DNA of 46,289 nt from Caedibacter sp. 38-128 (GCA_001898705.1 MKUU01000035.1:1-46289), one strand, 5' to 3'; counted from the stretch's first letter, positions 27,074-35,932 are shown. Numbers and translations: made by a program. Notes: generated from the sequence alone by a model not told the origin.

Positions 27074-27418
27074 TTAAAGGGCATGAATATGTTCTAAAGC
27101 CCAACGGAAATCTCTTTGAAGCTTTTGAAAATCAAGCGTAAGTGCTTTATCACGCGCAATAAGAACATAATCACAATTGGTTTGAGTATAAATTATATTA
27201 AGACGTACAATTTCTTTTAAACGGCGTCGGGCTCTATTTCGTTGCACAGCACCACCAATTTTCCGACTTGCCGTAAAACCAAAACGAGCCTGATGAGGCG
27301 CTAATTCTTCATCTTGAGGAAGGTATTGCAAGATAAACGCTGAGGTAACCCAGCGCTTTCCAAGGCTAGAAATTTTTTTAAATTCTTGTCTCTTTTTCAG
27401 AGAAATAAAAGAGGCCAC
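27074..27418 (-). CDS. rnpA: Ribonuclease P protein component
   Basis: The basic protein subunit that helps RNase P RNA trim the 5' ends of tRNAs. The 114-residue protein has the signature RFGFTASRKIGGAVQRNRARRRLKEIVR. Start codon is GTG at 27418, five bases after the rpmH stop codon. In most bacteria yidC follows; here the next gene leftward is the gspE-like ATPase, so the locus has been rearranged. The RNA component is not in the window. Confidence 0.93.
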   Translation of the reverse strand: MASFISLKKRQEFKKISSLGKRWVTSAFILQYLPQDEELAPHQARFGFTASRKIGGAVQRNRARRRLKEIVRLNIIYTQTNCDYVLIARDKALTLDFQKLQRDFRWALEHIHAL

Positions 27419-27423
27419 AGTCT

Positions 27424-27558
27424 CTATGCAGAGAGTCTTGCACGCCCTTTAGCTCGCCGATTTGCTAAAACTTTACGGCCACCAAGTGTTGCCATACGAG
27501 CACGATATCCATGACGACGCTTTCTTACCAAAACGCTTGGCTGATAGGTCCGCTTCAT
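27424..27558 (-). CDS. rpmH: 50S ribosomal protein L34
   Basis: A 44-residue, highly basic ribosomal protein beginning [20 protein letters not shown] and ending [11 protein letters not shown], the standard L34 pattern. A clear AAGGAGA ribosome site lies before the ATG at 27558, and a strong promoter sits further up. It pairs with rnpA in the usual order. Confidence 0.97.
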   Translation of the reverse strand: MKRTYQPSVLVRKRRHGYRARMATLGGRKVLANRRAKGRARLSA

Positions 27559-27593
27559 TTGAAATCTCCTTAGGATCTATTTGTTGAAAGCAG

Positions 27594-27622
27594 TCTATAC
27601 GTTTTTTAAGCTAAATTGTCAA
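27594..27622 (-). promoter_or_regulatory. Promoter of rpmH-rnpA
   Basis: Read leftward: perfect TTGACA (27622-27617), 17-base spacer, TATAGA (27599-27594). The leader to rpmH would be about 30 bases. No DnaA-box-rich origin is visible in the rpmH-polA gap. Confidence 0.75.
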
Positions 27623-27704
27623 TCCTTGTATGGGGGAATTTTCTTCATGCGCCTTTATAAAAATCATGATAATTTTCTCCCATTGAAAATGAAGAAGGAT
27701 ATCA

Positions 27705-30461
27705 ATGGTGGCAGTTCCTTTAAAGCATGTGTATCTAATTGATGGTTCGGGCTTTATCTTTAGAGCTTTTCATGCATTACCCGTATTGACGCGATCTGAT
27801 GGAATACCTGTCAATGCAGTTCTTGGCTTTACCAATATGCTGATGAAGCTTTTAACTGAAACCAATGTGGACCATTTAGCGGTTATTTTTGATTCAGCAA
27901 GACGAAATTTCCGACACGATATTTATCCCGACTATAAAGCTAACCGTCCACCACCCCCGCCTGAGCTTATCCCACAATTTCCTCTCATCCGAGAGACTTG
28001 CGAAGCTTTTAACGTCCCTTCAATTGAGCTACTCGGTTATGAAGCTGATGATCTTATCGCAAGCTATACACAGGCCGTCATTCAGCAAGGAGCTGAGGTG
28101 ACCATTGTTTCTTCAGATAAAGATCTTATGCAATTGATTGGGCCAAATGTCCGCATGTTTGACCCGATGAAAAATAAATTTATTGGCGAGCCCGAAGTTA
28201 AAATTAAATTTGGTGTTAAACCTGAGCAAGTCGTTGATGTACAAGCCTTAGCAGGAGATAGTTCAGATAATATCCCAGGCGTCCCTGGCATAGGCCTTAA
28301 AACAGCGATGCAACTTATTCAAGATTTTGGGTCCCTTCAAGAACTACTGAGCCGCCTTCATGAAATCCCTCAAGTAAAACGCCGTGAAACGCTTCAACAA
28401 AATACGAAAGAGGCTCTTTTATCGTATCAGCTTGTGACTCTCTCAAAAGAAGTACCTCTTCCTGTACCTTTTGAAGCTTTAGAATTGAAGTCACCAGAGC
28501 ATACAAAACTACGCCATTTTCTTGAGACACAGAACTTTCGTTCAATCCTCTCACGTCTTGAGCGTCAAGGAACCATTCAATCAAAACCTGCGCTCTCTGA
28601 TTCGATACCAAAAACCACTTCTATAAGTGCCAACTATCACTTAATAACAACCTTAGAAGATCTACAAAAATGGATTGATGATGCTAAATTTCAAGGTTTT
28701 GTTGCTATTGATACGGAGACAACTTCTCTAAAAGCTCTTCAAGCACAGCTGGTGGGAATCTCATTGGCTCTTGCACCAGGAAAAGCTTGCTATATCCCCT
28801 TACGCCATAAAATAAAAACGTCAGCAGACTTATTTTCAGGCCCCACAACGCAACCCCAACAAATTCCGCTTGAGGCCGCTCTTAAGGTCCTAAAAGAATT
28901 GTTCGAAGATCCTTCTATTCTTAAGATTGGGCATAATATTAAGTATGATGCTCTTATTCTTTCACAAGAAAAGATCGACCTTACCCCCTATGATGATACA
29001 ATGGTTCTTTCTTACATTTTAGATGGCACACATCATGGACATGGTCTTGATGAACTCTCACAACTGCATTTTGATTATCAGACCATTAAATACAAGGATG
29101 TTGTGGGATCAGGTAAAGAGGAAGTTACGTTTGATTTCGTACCGCTAGATAAGGCCTGTGCTTATGCAGCTGAAGATGCGGACATGACCTTTCAACTTTA
29201 TCAATTATTAAAACCTAGACTTCCTAAAGAACAAGCAGCAAGCATTTATGAGACAATTGATCGTCCTTTAATTCCTATTTTATCTAATATGGAAAAGGTA
29301 GGAATTACCGTTAATCTTCAAAAATTGAAAGACTTGAGTCAGAACTTTCAAGAACGACTTCATTCTTTAGAACAAGAAATTTATCAAGAAGTGGGCCATC
29401 CTTTTAATCTTGCATCTCCTAAACAATTGGGAGAAGTCCTTTTTGAGGAATTAAAATTAGGCACCGGGAAAAAAGGAAAGAGTGGTTCTTATGGAACAGG
29501 AGCCGATGTTCTTGAGGAGTTAGCAGATCAAGGCCATACGTTACCGCAAAAAATCCTTGATTGGCGTCAACTGGCAAAACTTAAAAGTACCTACACCGAT
29601 GCTTTGGTTGAAGAAATTAATCCTCGTACAGGACGCGTTCACACAACATTTGGAATGACGATGACCTCAACAGGGCGCCTTTCTTCAAGCAATCCTAATC
29701 TTCAAAACATTCCTATTCGAACTGAAGAAGGACGTAAAATACGCGAAGCTTTTGTTGCAAAACCAGAGCATTTTCTCATCTCGCTTGATTATTCTCAAAT
29801 TGAATTAAGGCTCCTCGCGCAAATGGCGAATATTGAATCTTTGAAAACTGCTTTTCGAAAAGGTTATGATATTCATGCCCTAACGGCGTCAGAAGTTTTT
29901 GACCTTCCTCTTGAAAATGTTGATCCTGAACATCGACGTCGCGCAAAAGCGATCAATTTTGGAATTATTTATGGAATTAGCGCCTTTGGTTTAGGTCGTC
30001 AATTAAAAATCTCTCCAAAAGAAGCAGCTCATTATATTGAAATTTATAATGCTCGCTACCCTGGAATTTTGGCATTTATGGCAGAACAAAAAGAAAAGGC
30101 TCGAACCCAAGGGTATGTCGAGACATTATGTGGGCGTAAATGTTTTATCATGGGAATTCATGAGAAAAATCCAGCCCTAAGAAGCTTTGCCGAGCGGCAA
30201 GCAATTAATGCACCTCTTCAAGGTACAGCTGCGGATATTATCAAACAAGCCATGATTCAACTTCCTATAAAACTTGCAAAAGCTCAATTGAAGGGTGAAA
30301 TGCTTCTTCAGGTTCATGATGAACTAATTCTTGAAGTACCTGAGGCTGAAGTTGAAGCAACCCTCCAAATCGGAAAACAAACGATGGAGCAAGTCGTTTA
30401 TCTCGATATCCCTTTAACTGTTGATACAGGCGTCGGCCGAAGTTGGGCAGAAACAAGCTAA
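27705..30461 (+). CDS. polA: DNA polymerase I
   Basis: The 918-residue protein contains all three domains: 5' nuclease (about 1-290, YLIDGSGFIFRAFHA, GYEADDLIAS), 3'-5' exonuclease (about 310-500, with the catalytic D336-x-E338 in AIDTET intact) and family A polymerase (about 520-918, LDYSQIELRLLAQ, RRRAKAINFGIIYG, QVHDELILEVP). Proofreading residues are kept, unlike in some reduced endosymbionts. Start ATG 27705 follows an AAGAAGGA ribosome site. Divergent from rpmH. Confidence 0.97.
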   Translation: MVAVPLKHVYLIDGSGFIFRAFHALPVLTRSDGIPVNAVLGFTNMLMKLLTETNVDHLAVIFDSARRNFRHDIYPDYKANRPPPPPELIPQFPLIRETCEAFNVPSIELLGYEADDLIASYTQAVIQQGAEVTIVSSDKDLMQLIGPNVRMFDPMKNKFIGEPEVKIKFGVKPEQVVDVQALAGDSSDNIPGVPGIGLKTAMQLIQDFGSLQELLSRLHEIPQVKRRETLQQNTKEALLSYQLVTLSKEVPLPVPFEALELKSPEHTKLRHFLETQNFRSILSRLERQGTIQSKPALSDSIPKTTSISANYHLITTLEDLQKWIDDAKFQGFVAIDTETTSLKALQAQLVGISLALAPGKACYIPLRHKIKTSADLFSGPTTQPQQIPLEAALKVLKELFEDPSILKIGHNIKYDALILSQEKIDLTPYDDTMVLSYILDGTHHGHGLDELSQLHFDYQTIKYKDVVGSGKEEVTFDFVPLDKACAYAAEDADMTFQLYQLLKPRLPKEQAASIYETIDRPLIPILSNMEKVGITVNLQKLKDLSQNFQERLHSLEQEIYQEVGHPFNLASPKQLGEVLFEELKLGTGKKGKSGSYGTGADVLEELADQGHTLPQKILDWRQLAKLKSTYTDALVEEINPRTGRVHTTFGMTMTSTGRLSSSNPNLQNIPIRTEEGRKIREAFVAKPEHFLISLDYSQIELRLLAQMANIESLKTAFRKGYDIHALTASEVFDLPLENVDPEHRRRAKAINFGIIYGISAFGLGRQLKISPKEAAHYIEIYNARYPGILAFMAEQKEKARTQGYVETLCGRKCFIMGIHEKNPALRSFAERQAINAPLQGTAADIIKQAMIQLPIKLAKAQLKGEMLLQVHDELILEVPEAEVEATLQIGKQTMEQVVYLDIPLTVDTGVGRSWAETS

Positions 30462-30492
30462 TTTAGCTCCTTTCATTTAAACTTGCACAATG

Positions 30493-30522
30493 TAAGTAGA
30501 TATCACTCATATTCTCTACTTA
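30493..30522 (+). terminator. Possible polA terminator hairpin
   Basis: Perfect eight-base arms TAAGTAGA (30493-30500) and TCTACTTA (30515-30522) with a 14-base loop, followed by GGTATATTTTT. The loop is long and the U-run begins late, so it may act only weakly. Confidence 0.4.
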
Positions 30523-30618
30523 GGTATATTTTTCGCATAGATCGACTCCATTCTTAACCATAAGTTTAAAAGGCTACTGTATGTGACAGAGCATTAACTT
30601 TTTGTTAGGAGACCAAGG

Positions 30619-31356
30619 ATGTTGTTTAAGTTTAATAAAATGAGAATAAGTTTTGTTGTTGCCTTAACTCTTCTCATTTCCAGTTTCAGTTATGTCAAAG
30701 CAACCGATGGAATATGTGAAGTTATTGAGGTAGATAAAGGACAACCTATTTACCAAACTAAATTTAAAGCTTCTGCGGTTCAATCCTTGATTCAGAAACA
30801 ACAAGAAAATTATAAGTTAACGTTTGCAAAGGCTAAAGGAAAGGTTGGAGAGCTTTTAGCGAGAAATGTTATTGAAAACGGTGAAGTTGAAACATTTGCT
30901 GGGTATGTTAGCATAACAACGATGTTTAAGAATCAAGGATGTACGATCCAAGAAACACTTCGTAGCAAGGCAGATCAAGGCATAGACGATATTTATGTCG
31001 CCCTTAAATCAGATGGCTGGATAGATCAAAGCTTCCCCCCCATCTTTCACGAAGCGAAGTATGATGGTCGTTGTAGTTTAAAATTAAAAGATACTGTCAC
31101 TCTTTGTCGTCAGCTTTCCTTCCAATGGCTGGATGGAAATCTCAAAAAAGTTCAAAAAAGATATGCATCAGTAGCAGATATTTGTCTAAATGATCATAAC
31201 CAATTTACAATTACTTCATGTACAGGATGTAAAACTAAATTCAAAGAAAATATCAATTGGTTGTCTGATATGTTAGCAGATGGAGATTTTTACAGAACAG
31301 CCAGTTTATTATGCGCAGATGGCACTTTAAGTATCTATAACGTGCATGGTCTCTAA
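30619..31356 (+). CDS. Secreted PD-(D/E)xK nuclease-like protein
   Basis: A 245-residue protein with a signal peptide (hydrophobic 9-24, cleavage near residue 28). The mature part has an E...D...ExK arrangement: E78 in GELLARNVIE, D123 or D124 in ADQGIDDIYV, and E145 and K147 in HEAKY, followed by RQLSFQWLDGNL. The pattern GID...hEAKY...Q(M/L)S..W is like restriction-endonuclease-fold toxin domains at the C termini of polymorphic toxins. Here it is a free-standing exported protein with several cysteines. AGGAG at 30607-30611 fixes the start. No immunity-like gene is adjacent. A nuclease role is inference; it could be a nutrient-scavenging nuclease, a toxin or a host effector. Confidence 0.7.
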   Translation: MLFKFNKMRISFVVALTLLISSFSYVKATDGICEVIEVDKGQPIYQTKFKASAVQSLIQKQQENYKLTFAKAKGKVGELLARNVIENGEVETFAGYVSITTMFKNQGCTIQETLRSKADQGIDDIYVALKSDGWIDQSFPPIFHEAKYDGRCSLKLKDTVTLCRQLSFQWLDGNLKKVQKRYASVADICLNDHNQFTITSCTGCKTKFKENINWLSDMLADGDFYRTASLLCADGTLSIYNVHGL

Positions 31357-31389
31357 AAAAGCGTAAAGAAAAATCGACTACCTTCTTTA

Positions 31390-31416
31390 TAGGCGCTAAA
31401 AGGCGCCTACTTTTTT
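31390..31416 (+). terminator. Rho-independent terminator after the nuclease-like gene
   Basis: Stem TAGGCGC (31390-31396) and GCGCCTA (31403-31409) with a six-base loop, then CTTTTTT. It stops the rightward transcript before the convergent CDF gene. Confidence 0.8.
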
Positions 31417-31427
31417 ATCTCAATTTA

Positions 31428-32339
31428 CTAAGGATGTTCGTCGATTTCACCACTTGGATCTTCGTGAATGAGGACCTCTGTATGAGGGAAAGCTTGTTGC
31501 ACCTTTAAGATCACTTCGTGAGAAACGTTATGGGCCGCCTTTAAGGTTAAACTTCCATCCATTTCAAGGTGAATCTGAATAAATTTTTGAGTCCCAGAAG
31601 AGCGCGTCCTTAAATCATGATAGTTTAAAACTTGAGGATGACTTAAGACAAGTTGAATAATTTTTTGGCGATCTTCTTGAGAGAATTCACGATCAATAAG
31701 AATATCAAAAGATTGAGCGGCAACTTTCCATGCCGTGTATAAAATATACCCTGCAATTCCTGCACCTATTAAAGGGTCAAGAAGGGTCATCCCGGGGAAG
31801 GTACTCCCCAAAAGGGCAATAATAACACTTATATTAATAAATAAGTCACTTTCATAGTGAATAGAGTCCGCGTGAATTGCGATAGAATTTGTCTTCTTAA
31901 AGACATGCTTTTGATACAACACAAGCGCAAGCGTTAGGACGACTGAAAAAACCATCACCCATAAACCAACTTCGGCTTTTTCTAAGGACTCAGGATGAAT
32001 AAAACGATTGCCGGCCTCATAAAGCAGCCAGCTTGCTGAACCAAAAATAAAAATGGATTGGGCTAACGCTCCAATTGCCTCAATTTTACCATGACCAAAA
32101 CGATGTTCAGCATCAGGCGGACGATGCGCTTGACGGATCGCGAACATGTTCAAAAGCGAGGCCAATCCATCTAGCAATGAATCAATAAGAGAAGCCTGCA
32201 GACTCAAAGCGCCCGTCACGTGCCACGCAAAAAATTTTACAAAGATTAGAATACAAGCAACAGCAACCGATGCATAGCTCGCATACTTTACAGATTTCAA
32301 ATCGCGTCGAGACACATAATTAACCTTTCGCTTCATCAA
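31428..32339 (-). CDS. Cation diffusion facilitator metal efflux protein (FieF-like)
   Basis: An inner-membrane proton-coupled exporter of divalent metals. The 303-residue protein has about six membrane segments and a cytoplasmic C-terminal domain (about 215-300). The metal sites are visible: DSLLDG in TM2 and HADSIHYESD in TM5, a DD-HD pattern like FieF (Fe2+, Zn2+). HRFGHGKIEAIGAL is a family hallmark. The metal cannot be determined from sequence. Convergent with the secreted nuclease-like gene. Confidence 0.9.
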   Translation of the reverse strand: MMKRKVNYVSRRDLKSVKYASYASVAVACILIFVKFFAWHVTGALSLQASLIDSLLDGLASLLNMFAIRQAHRPPDAEHRFGHGKIEAIGALAQSIFIFGSASWLLYEAGNRFIHPESLEKAEVGLWVMVFSVVLTLALVLYQKHVFKKTNSIAIHADSIHYESDLFINISVIIALLGSTFPGMTLLDPLIGAGIAGYILYTAWKVAAQSFDILIDREFSQEDRQKIIQLVLSHPQVLNYHDLRTRSSGTQKFIQIHLEMDGSLTLKAAHNVSHEVILKVQQAFPHTEVLIHEDPSGEIDEHP

Positions 32340-32395
32340 TGCCTTAACAGTAGGCGATTTAGAGGAGAATTTACAATACGTTCTTTAAATAAAAA

Positions 32396-32421
32396 AAGGA
32401 GCAAAAATTAATTTGCTCCTT
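32396..32421 (-). terminator. Terminator of the 324-residue secreted protein gene
   Basis: Perfect 10-base arms AAGGAGCAAA (32396-32405) and TTTGCTCCTT (32412-32421) with a six-base loop. Read leftward the stem is followed by seven T, a good intrinsic terminator for the gene ending at 32452. Confidence 0.8.
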
Positions 32422-32451
32422 AATCCAGTTTTTATGAGAACTTCTCCTTGA

Positions 32452-33426
32452 TTATGATCCTCGAGCTACATCCAATGCAGCAACAGTATAATTATAATTA
32501 ATCATGTGTGTGCCAATGCCTTCATACATAGAATTTAAAAGAGCCTTATCAATTCCCATTAATGCATAAATATCATCCCTTAAAGCATTAACCGTAGAAG
32601 TATAAAATTCGGCTCCTAAAGAGACGGATTCTTGATCTACATCTTGATCTTTTACTAGTACTTTCATACATTTCTCATCGGACATCCCTTGTGCTCTCAT
32701 GTGGAGCACAAACCATTTGCGACCAAGCTCTTCTGCAGCTTCATTATAGGTTAAAGGATACATCTCTGGTTGTTGCAAAGCTTTCCGAACATAAAAAAGC
32801 TTAGAAAGCGTTTGATTAAGACGATGAGCGTTAGAGGTTTGATTTGTAAAAGTTTCATCCAACTCCTGTAACCTATAAAGACAAAGACCATTCTCATTAA
32901 AATTTTCATTGGAGAAAATCAGGCGAAAGATATCATAACTGCCTGCAATACTTATCTCTGCAGAGGGTTCTTTTTCATATGAACCTTGAAGCGTATACTT
33001 TCCAGTGAACGTTGTAAGAAAGCGTGTTTTTGGCTGTGTTTCTCCTTGCTTTTCTTTTTCTCTATCTTCTGCTGCTTGGATCATCATTTGCACTTCTTCT
33101 GGAAGACTCTCGATTGGATAATCATTGATCGTTTGATAGCTCGCTTGTCTAAAGTTAACCCGTCCTTCAAGAGGATTTACAGACTTAGTGACCCACTGAA
33201 CCATATACGGTGTGTAAGAATAAAGGATTTCTTGATCCTTTTTTTCTAGTTTATAAGCTTTAAAGTTATCTTTTACTTCGCCATGCGAAATAAACTTCTG
33301 CAACTGATCTGCCGTAAATTGTGGCGTAAAAAAAGAAGTCTCTTCTTCTTTTTGTTCCTCAGAAGCAAATCCTGGTAAAATATTTAAAGAAATGACCGTC
33401 AAGAGCAGGAGTGATTTCTTAAGCAT
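32452..33426 (-). CDS. Secreted protein of unknown function, heat-shock-type promoter
   Basis: A 324-residue protein with a signal peptide (MLKKSLLLLTVISLNILPGFA, cleavage near residue 21) followed by an acidic, soluble, largely helical body. I recognise no domain; the segments TYNEAAEELGRKWFVLHMRA and YSYTPYMVQWVTKS stand out but give no family. A site matching the alphaproteobacterial RpoH consensus lies just upstream with a short leader, so it may belong to the heat-shock regulon as a periplasmic stress protein. It has its own terminator and is therefore a single-gene unit. Confidence 0.75.
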   Translation of the reverse strand: MLKKSLLLLTVISLNILPGFASEEQKEEETSFFTPQFTADQLQKFISHGEVKDNFKAYKLEKKDQEILYSYTPYMVQWVTKSVNPLEGRVNFRQASYQTINDYPIESLPEEVQMMIQAAEDREKEKQGETQPKTRFLTTFTGKYTLQGSYEKEPSAEISIAGSYDIFRLIFSNENFNENGLCLYRLQELDETFTNQTSNAHRLNQTLSKLFYVRKALQQPEMYPLTYNEAAEELGRKWFVLHMRAQGMSDEKCMKVLVKDQDVDQESVSLGAEFYTSTVNALRDDIYALMGIDKALLNSMYEGIGTHMINYNYTVAALDVARGS

Positions 33427-33458
33427 GCTATGTATCCTTGTGTTAGGTTATACTTTCT

Positions 33459-33486
33459 ATATAGGGAAAAAATTTTTGACTTCAAG
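33459..33486 (-). promoter_or_regulatory. Candidate RpoH (sigma-32) promoter
   Basis: Read leftward: CTTG (33486-33483), exactly 17 bases, then CCTATAT (33465-33459), matching the alphaproteobacterial heat-shock consensus CTTG-N17/18-CYTATNT at every fixed position. The start would lie about 25 bases before the ATG at 33426. The same bases also make a fair sigma-70 site (TTGAAG, TATATA). Confidence 0.55.
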
Positions 33487-33601
33487 GGCAATTCTTGCAT
33501 CTTTGTTATGCAGAATAAGCAATTCTTATTTTTGGATGGGATTGACTTGCCAAAAAGCGTTGTTTTCAGTAGGGTCTTAGAGAAAATTAGGAAAGTACAA
33601 A

Positions 33602-34396
33602 ATGCGTTGCTCAGCCTATTGCACGGCAAAGACCTATGATCTGTCTAAAATAAATGATTTTTTGCGTTCCCGTTGTCCCACCACGCTTTATCAAGATGTC
33701 ATTCATTTTCGCTTTAAAAAAGGGGAAGTCTTTTGCTTTGATTATGGATGTATCATTTTTTGGAATCTCTCTGAAGAAGAAGAACAAGAATCTTTAAAGT
33801 ATATTCTAAAATATGAAATAGACCCCTTAAAAACACCTGAATTTGATGAGTTTTCATTTAACTACGGAAACAATACACGGATGTCTCAAGATGAGATTAC
33901 GCTTGAAGATGTCCAAGACTCTCTTCTCAAGCTGGCCATTTCTTATGGTCTTGCTCAATCTGTAAAATTGCTTGTTTATGAACGTCGTATTGAATCAGCA
34001 ATTGAAGACGCAAGCCTTATTACACAAGCGCTTGCGACAAAAGGAAAAGTTCCTTTGTCTCGTCGAGAAATTGGACGAAAGATTGGCGCCCTCTTTTTTG
34101 AGAGAAGCTCGATCAACCTTCAAAGCGCTTTCCTAGACACACCTGAATTTTTCTGGGAAAATTCTGAATATGAAGCTTTTTATCGCCAAGCGGCCAAAGA
34201 TCTTGATATCAAATCACGAACACAAAGTTTAAACCGTAAACTTGAGATGATTCACGAACTGTTTCAGATCCTCGGTGATGAATTGAATCATCGTCATTCA
34301 ACACGGCTTGAGTGGATCATTATTATTTTGATCTTATTCGAAGTCTTGCTGGCAATCTCAACAAGTTACGAACATTTAATTTCTTGCTTTACTTAG
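33602..34396 (+). CDS. RMND1/YagE family (DUF155) protein
   Basis: A 264-residue protein of the DUF155 family, related to yeast Rmd1 and human mitochondrial RMND1. Early RCSAYCTAKTYDLSKI, the GCIIFWNL strand and the closing membrane anchor (RLEWIIIILILFEVLLAI, about 235-255) are typical. The bacterial role is not known; the mitochondrial one supports ribosome anchoring. The ATG at 33602 has an AGGAAAG site before it. It converges with the lipoprotein gene and overlaps its end by eight bases. Confidence 0.85.
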   Translation: MRCSAYCTAKTYDLSKINDFLRSRCPTTLYQDVIHFRFKKGEVFCFDYGCIIFWNLSEEEEQESLKYILKYEIDPLKTPEFDEFSFNYGNNTRMSQDEITLEDVQDSLLKLAISYGLAQSVKLLVYERRIESAIEDASLITQALATKGKVPLSRREIGRKIGALFFERSSINLQSAFLDTPEFFWENSEYEAFYRQAAKDLDIKSRTQSLNRKLEMIHELFQILGDELNHRHSTRLEWIIIILILFEVLLAISTSYEHLISCFT

Positions 34397-34601
34397 AAGC
34401 CTTTATGTCTTGCGGGAGCTCAGAAGCCCCTTTGTTACTCGGTTTTTGAGGGGACAAAATCTCAAACTCCCCTTGTTCCCCTGTGAAAAGACCTGGTCCT
34501 TTCTTCATGTCACTTTGCTCAGGATAAATACCGGGTTTGATACCATTGCATCCACTTAAACAAAGACTTCCTAAAATGAGTATAGAAAAGGAAAGTATCA
34601 T
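34389..34601 (-). CDS. Small outer-membrane-type lipoprotein
   Basis: A 70-residue protein starting MILSFSILILGSLCLSGC with a canonical lipobox LSGC; the lipidated Cys is followed by Asn-Gly. The mature part is hydrophilic and low in structure. The open frame runs upstream into the porin gene, but ATG 34601 forms a TAATG overlap with the porin stop codon, so it is very likely translated together with the porin and may be a partner of it. Function unknown. Confidence 0.7.
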   Translation of the reverse strand: MILSFSILILGSLCLSGCNGIKPGIYPEQSDMKKGPGLFTGEQGEFEILSPQKPSNKGASELPQDIKASK

Positions 34602-35917
34602 TAAAACTTGACCCGAACACCTGCCACAAAAGATAGAATCTTGTGGAACCAATCGCCACGACGCTTCAATTGATGCGTACGCGCGGCTGCATACACTTCC
34701 GTTGCAACAGAATCAAGGGATTGGACAGCAACCAAACCGTAGCTGTTAAAACGCTCGGTATTAATGACTTTAAAGTCTGCCAGTGTAAAGCTGGTATCAT
34801 CTGCAATCGCTTTACTCCACGCATAATCGATTGCAAAAGCTGTTTTCCCAATCTCAAAGTAGTTAAATTGATAGCCAACTTTACCATACCAATATTTCCC
34901 AGGGTCACGACCTTTGTCTTTAAATTTACGCTGACCCACAGCGCCCATGAAGCTGATTCCGTTCTGAAAAAGCACAGAGGCAGAACCATTATATTGTTCC
35001 CAACCTTTACGTGTTGAACCCGAAAAAGGATTCTTGGCAACCGCGACCGCCGCCCCAAATTTTGTCTTTCCAACTTCGCCGGCATATTTTAAGGAGGCGT
35101 CAACAATATCACGCGTTGCATGGCTAGCGCCAAACACAAATCCCTTGAAATTTGGCGTATCATAACGGACGCGATCTTGGCGGAATCCTTGCCCATAGTT
35201 ATCATAAACGGTAGCAATTGTGCGGGCATCTTTTTGCTTAGTGCGCTTATTAAAGAACTTAACACCCCCAGCCTGATCTTGGATTTCTGAACCACTGGTA
35301 ATCACATCTGTCCCCGAATAATCAACTTCTGAGGTGCTATCGCTGGCCATAGGCCCTTGCCCTAACCATAACTTTCCATATCTTTTATGATCAAAAATAG
35401 CCTCAAGACGCCGCTCTCTCAAAAAGACAGATGAACTGGCGTCAGATGCTGTTCCAATATCTCTCGTTAAACTTGGATCTGAGCGAATTTCTACTTCAAC
35501 AACACCAGAAACGGTGGTCTCATCATTGAGAGCTCCCCTCCCCGTAAAATTCAGGCGCGTTGAGGAAAAAGAGTTGTCTTTATGAGATACTTGAGAGTTT
35601 TTGCCGTTATCATCGAAACTCACAAAGCGATTGACTTGGCCTGAAAGCGCAAGTTGGACTTTATTGTTGCCTGAAACCACCTGTAAAGGCACTGGAGGTT
35701 TTGGTAAATCGCTTACTTTCGCAATCGGCTTTTGAGGTTCTGAAAGCCCTCCCTGAGATGCCTTTTGATTTTTCTCAAGCGTTTCAATTCGTTGCATCAA
35801 GAGCTTTAATTGTTCTTTAAGGGCGGTAAGTTCTTGTTGAGAAGTAGTCGCCTGCGCCATTTGAGTAAAAATAAAAATCCCACCTAAAACGAAGAAAAAA
35901 AACCTAAATTGAATCAA
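34601..35917 (-). CDS. Outer-membrane porin with N-terminal coiled coil
   Basis: A 438-residue precursor: signal peptide (cleavage after MAQA, near residue 23), a coiled-coil stretch with heptads (ELTALKEQLKLLMQRIETLEKNQ, about 28-52), then a beta-barrel of alternating strands ending in the aromatic VAGVRVKF, a BAM recognition signature. It looks like a general diffusion porin. The start is TTG at 35917 with AGGTGGGG eight bases before it; no ATG is available. It is followed directly by the small lipoprotein. Confidence 0.88.
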   Translation of the reverse strand: MIQFRFFFFVLGGIFIFTQMAQATTSQQELTALKEQLKLLMQRIETLEKNQKASQGGLSEPQKPIAKVSDLPKPPVPLQVVSGNNKVQLALSGQVNRFVSFDDNGKNSQVSHKDNSFSSTRLNFTGRGALNDETTVSGVVEVEIRSDPSLTRDIGTASDASSSVFLRERRLEAIFDHKRYGKLWLGQGPMASDSTSEVDYSGTDVITSGSEIQDQAGGVKFFNKRTKQKDARTIATVYDNYGQGFRQDRVRYDTPNFKGFVFGASHATRDIVDASLKYAGEVGKTKFGAAVAVAKNPFSGSTRKGWEQYNGSASVLFQNGISFMGAVGQRKFKDKGRDPGKYWYGKVGYQFNYFEIGKTAFAIDYAWSKAIADDTSFTLADFKVINTERFNSYGLVAVQSLDSVATEVYAAARTHQLKRRGDWFHKILSFVAGVRVKF

Positions 35918-35932
35918 AATCGAAGCCCCACC

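Noticed and set aside
27559-27704. Possible replication origin between rpmH and polA
   Set aside because: No cluster of DnaA boxes (TTATCCACA-like) and no dnaA gene nearby.
33430-33639. A 69-codon plus-strand open frame in the promoter gap before the DUF155 gene
   Set aside because: It covers the candidate heat-shock promoter, overlaps the DUF155 start in another frame and has no recognisable content.
34643-35085. Open frames of 124 and 139 codons within the porin gene
   Set aside because: Out-of-frame readings of a real gene; the barrel strands and signal peptide support the long frame.
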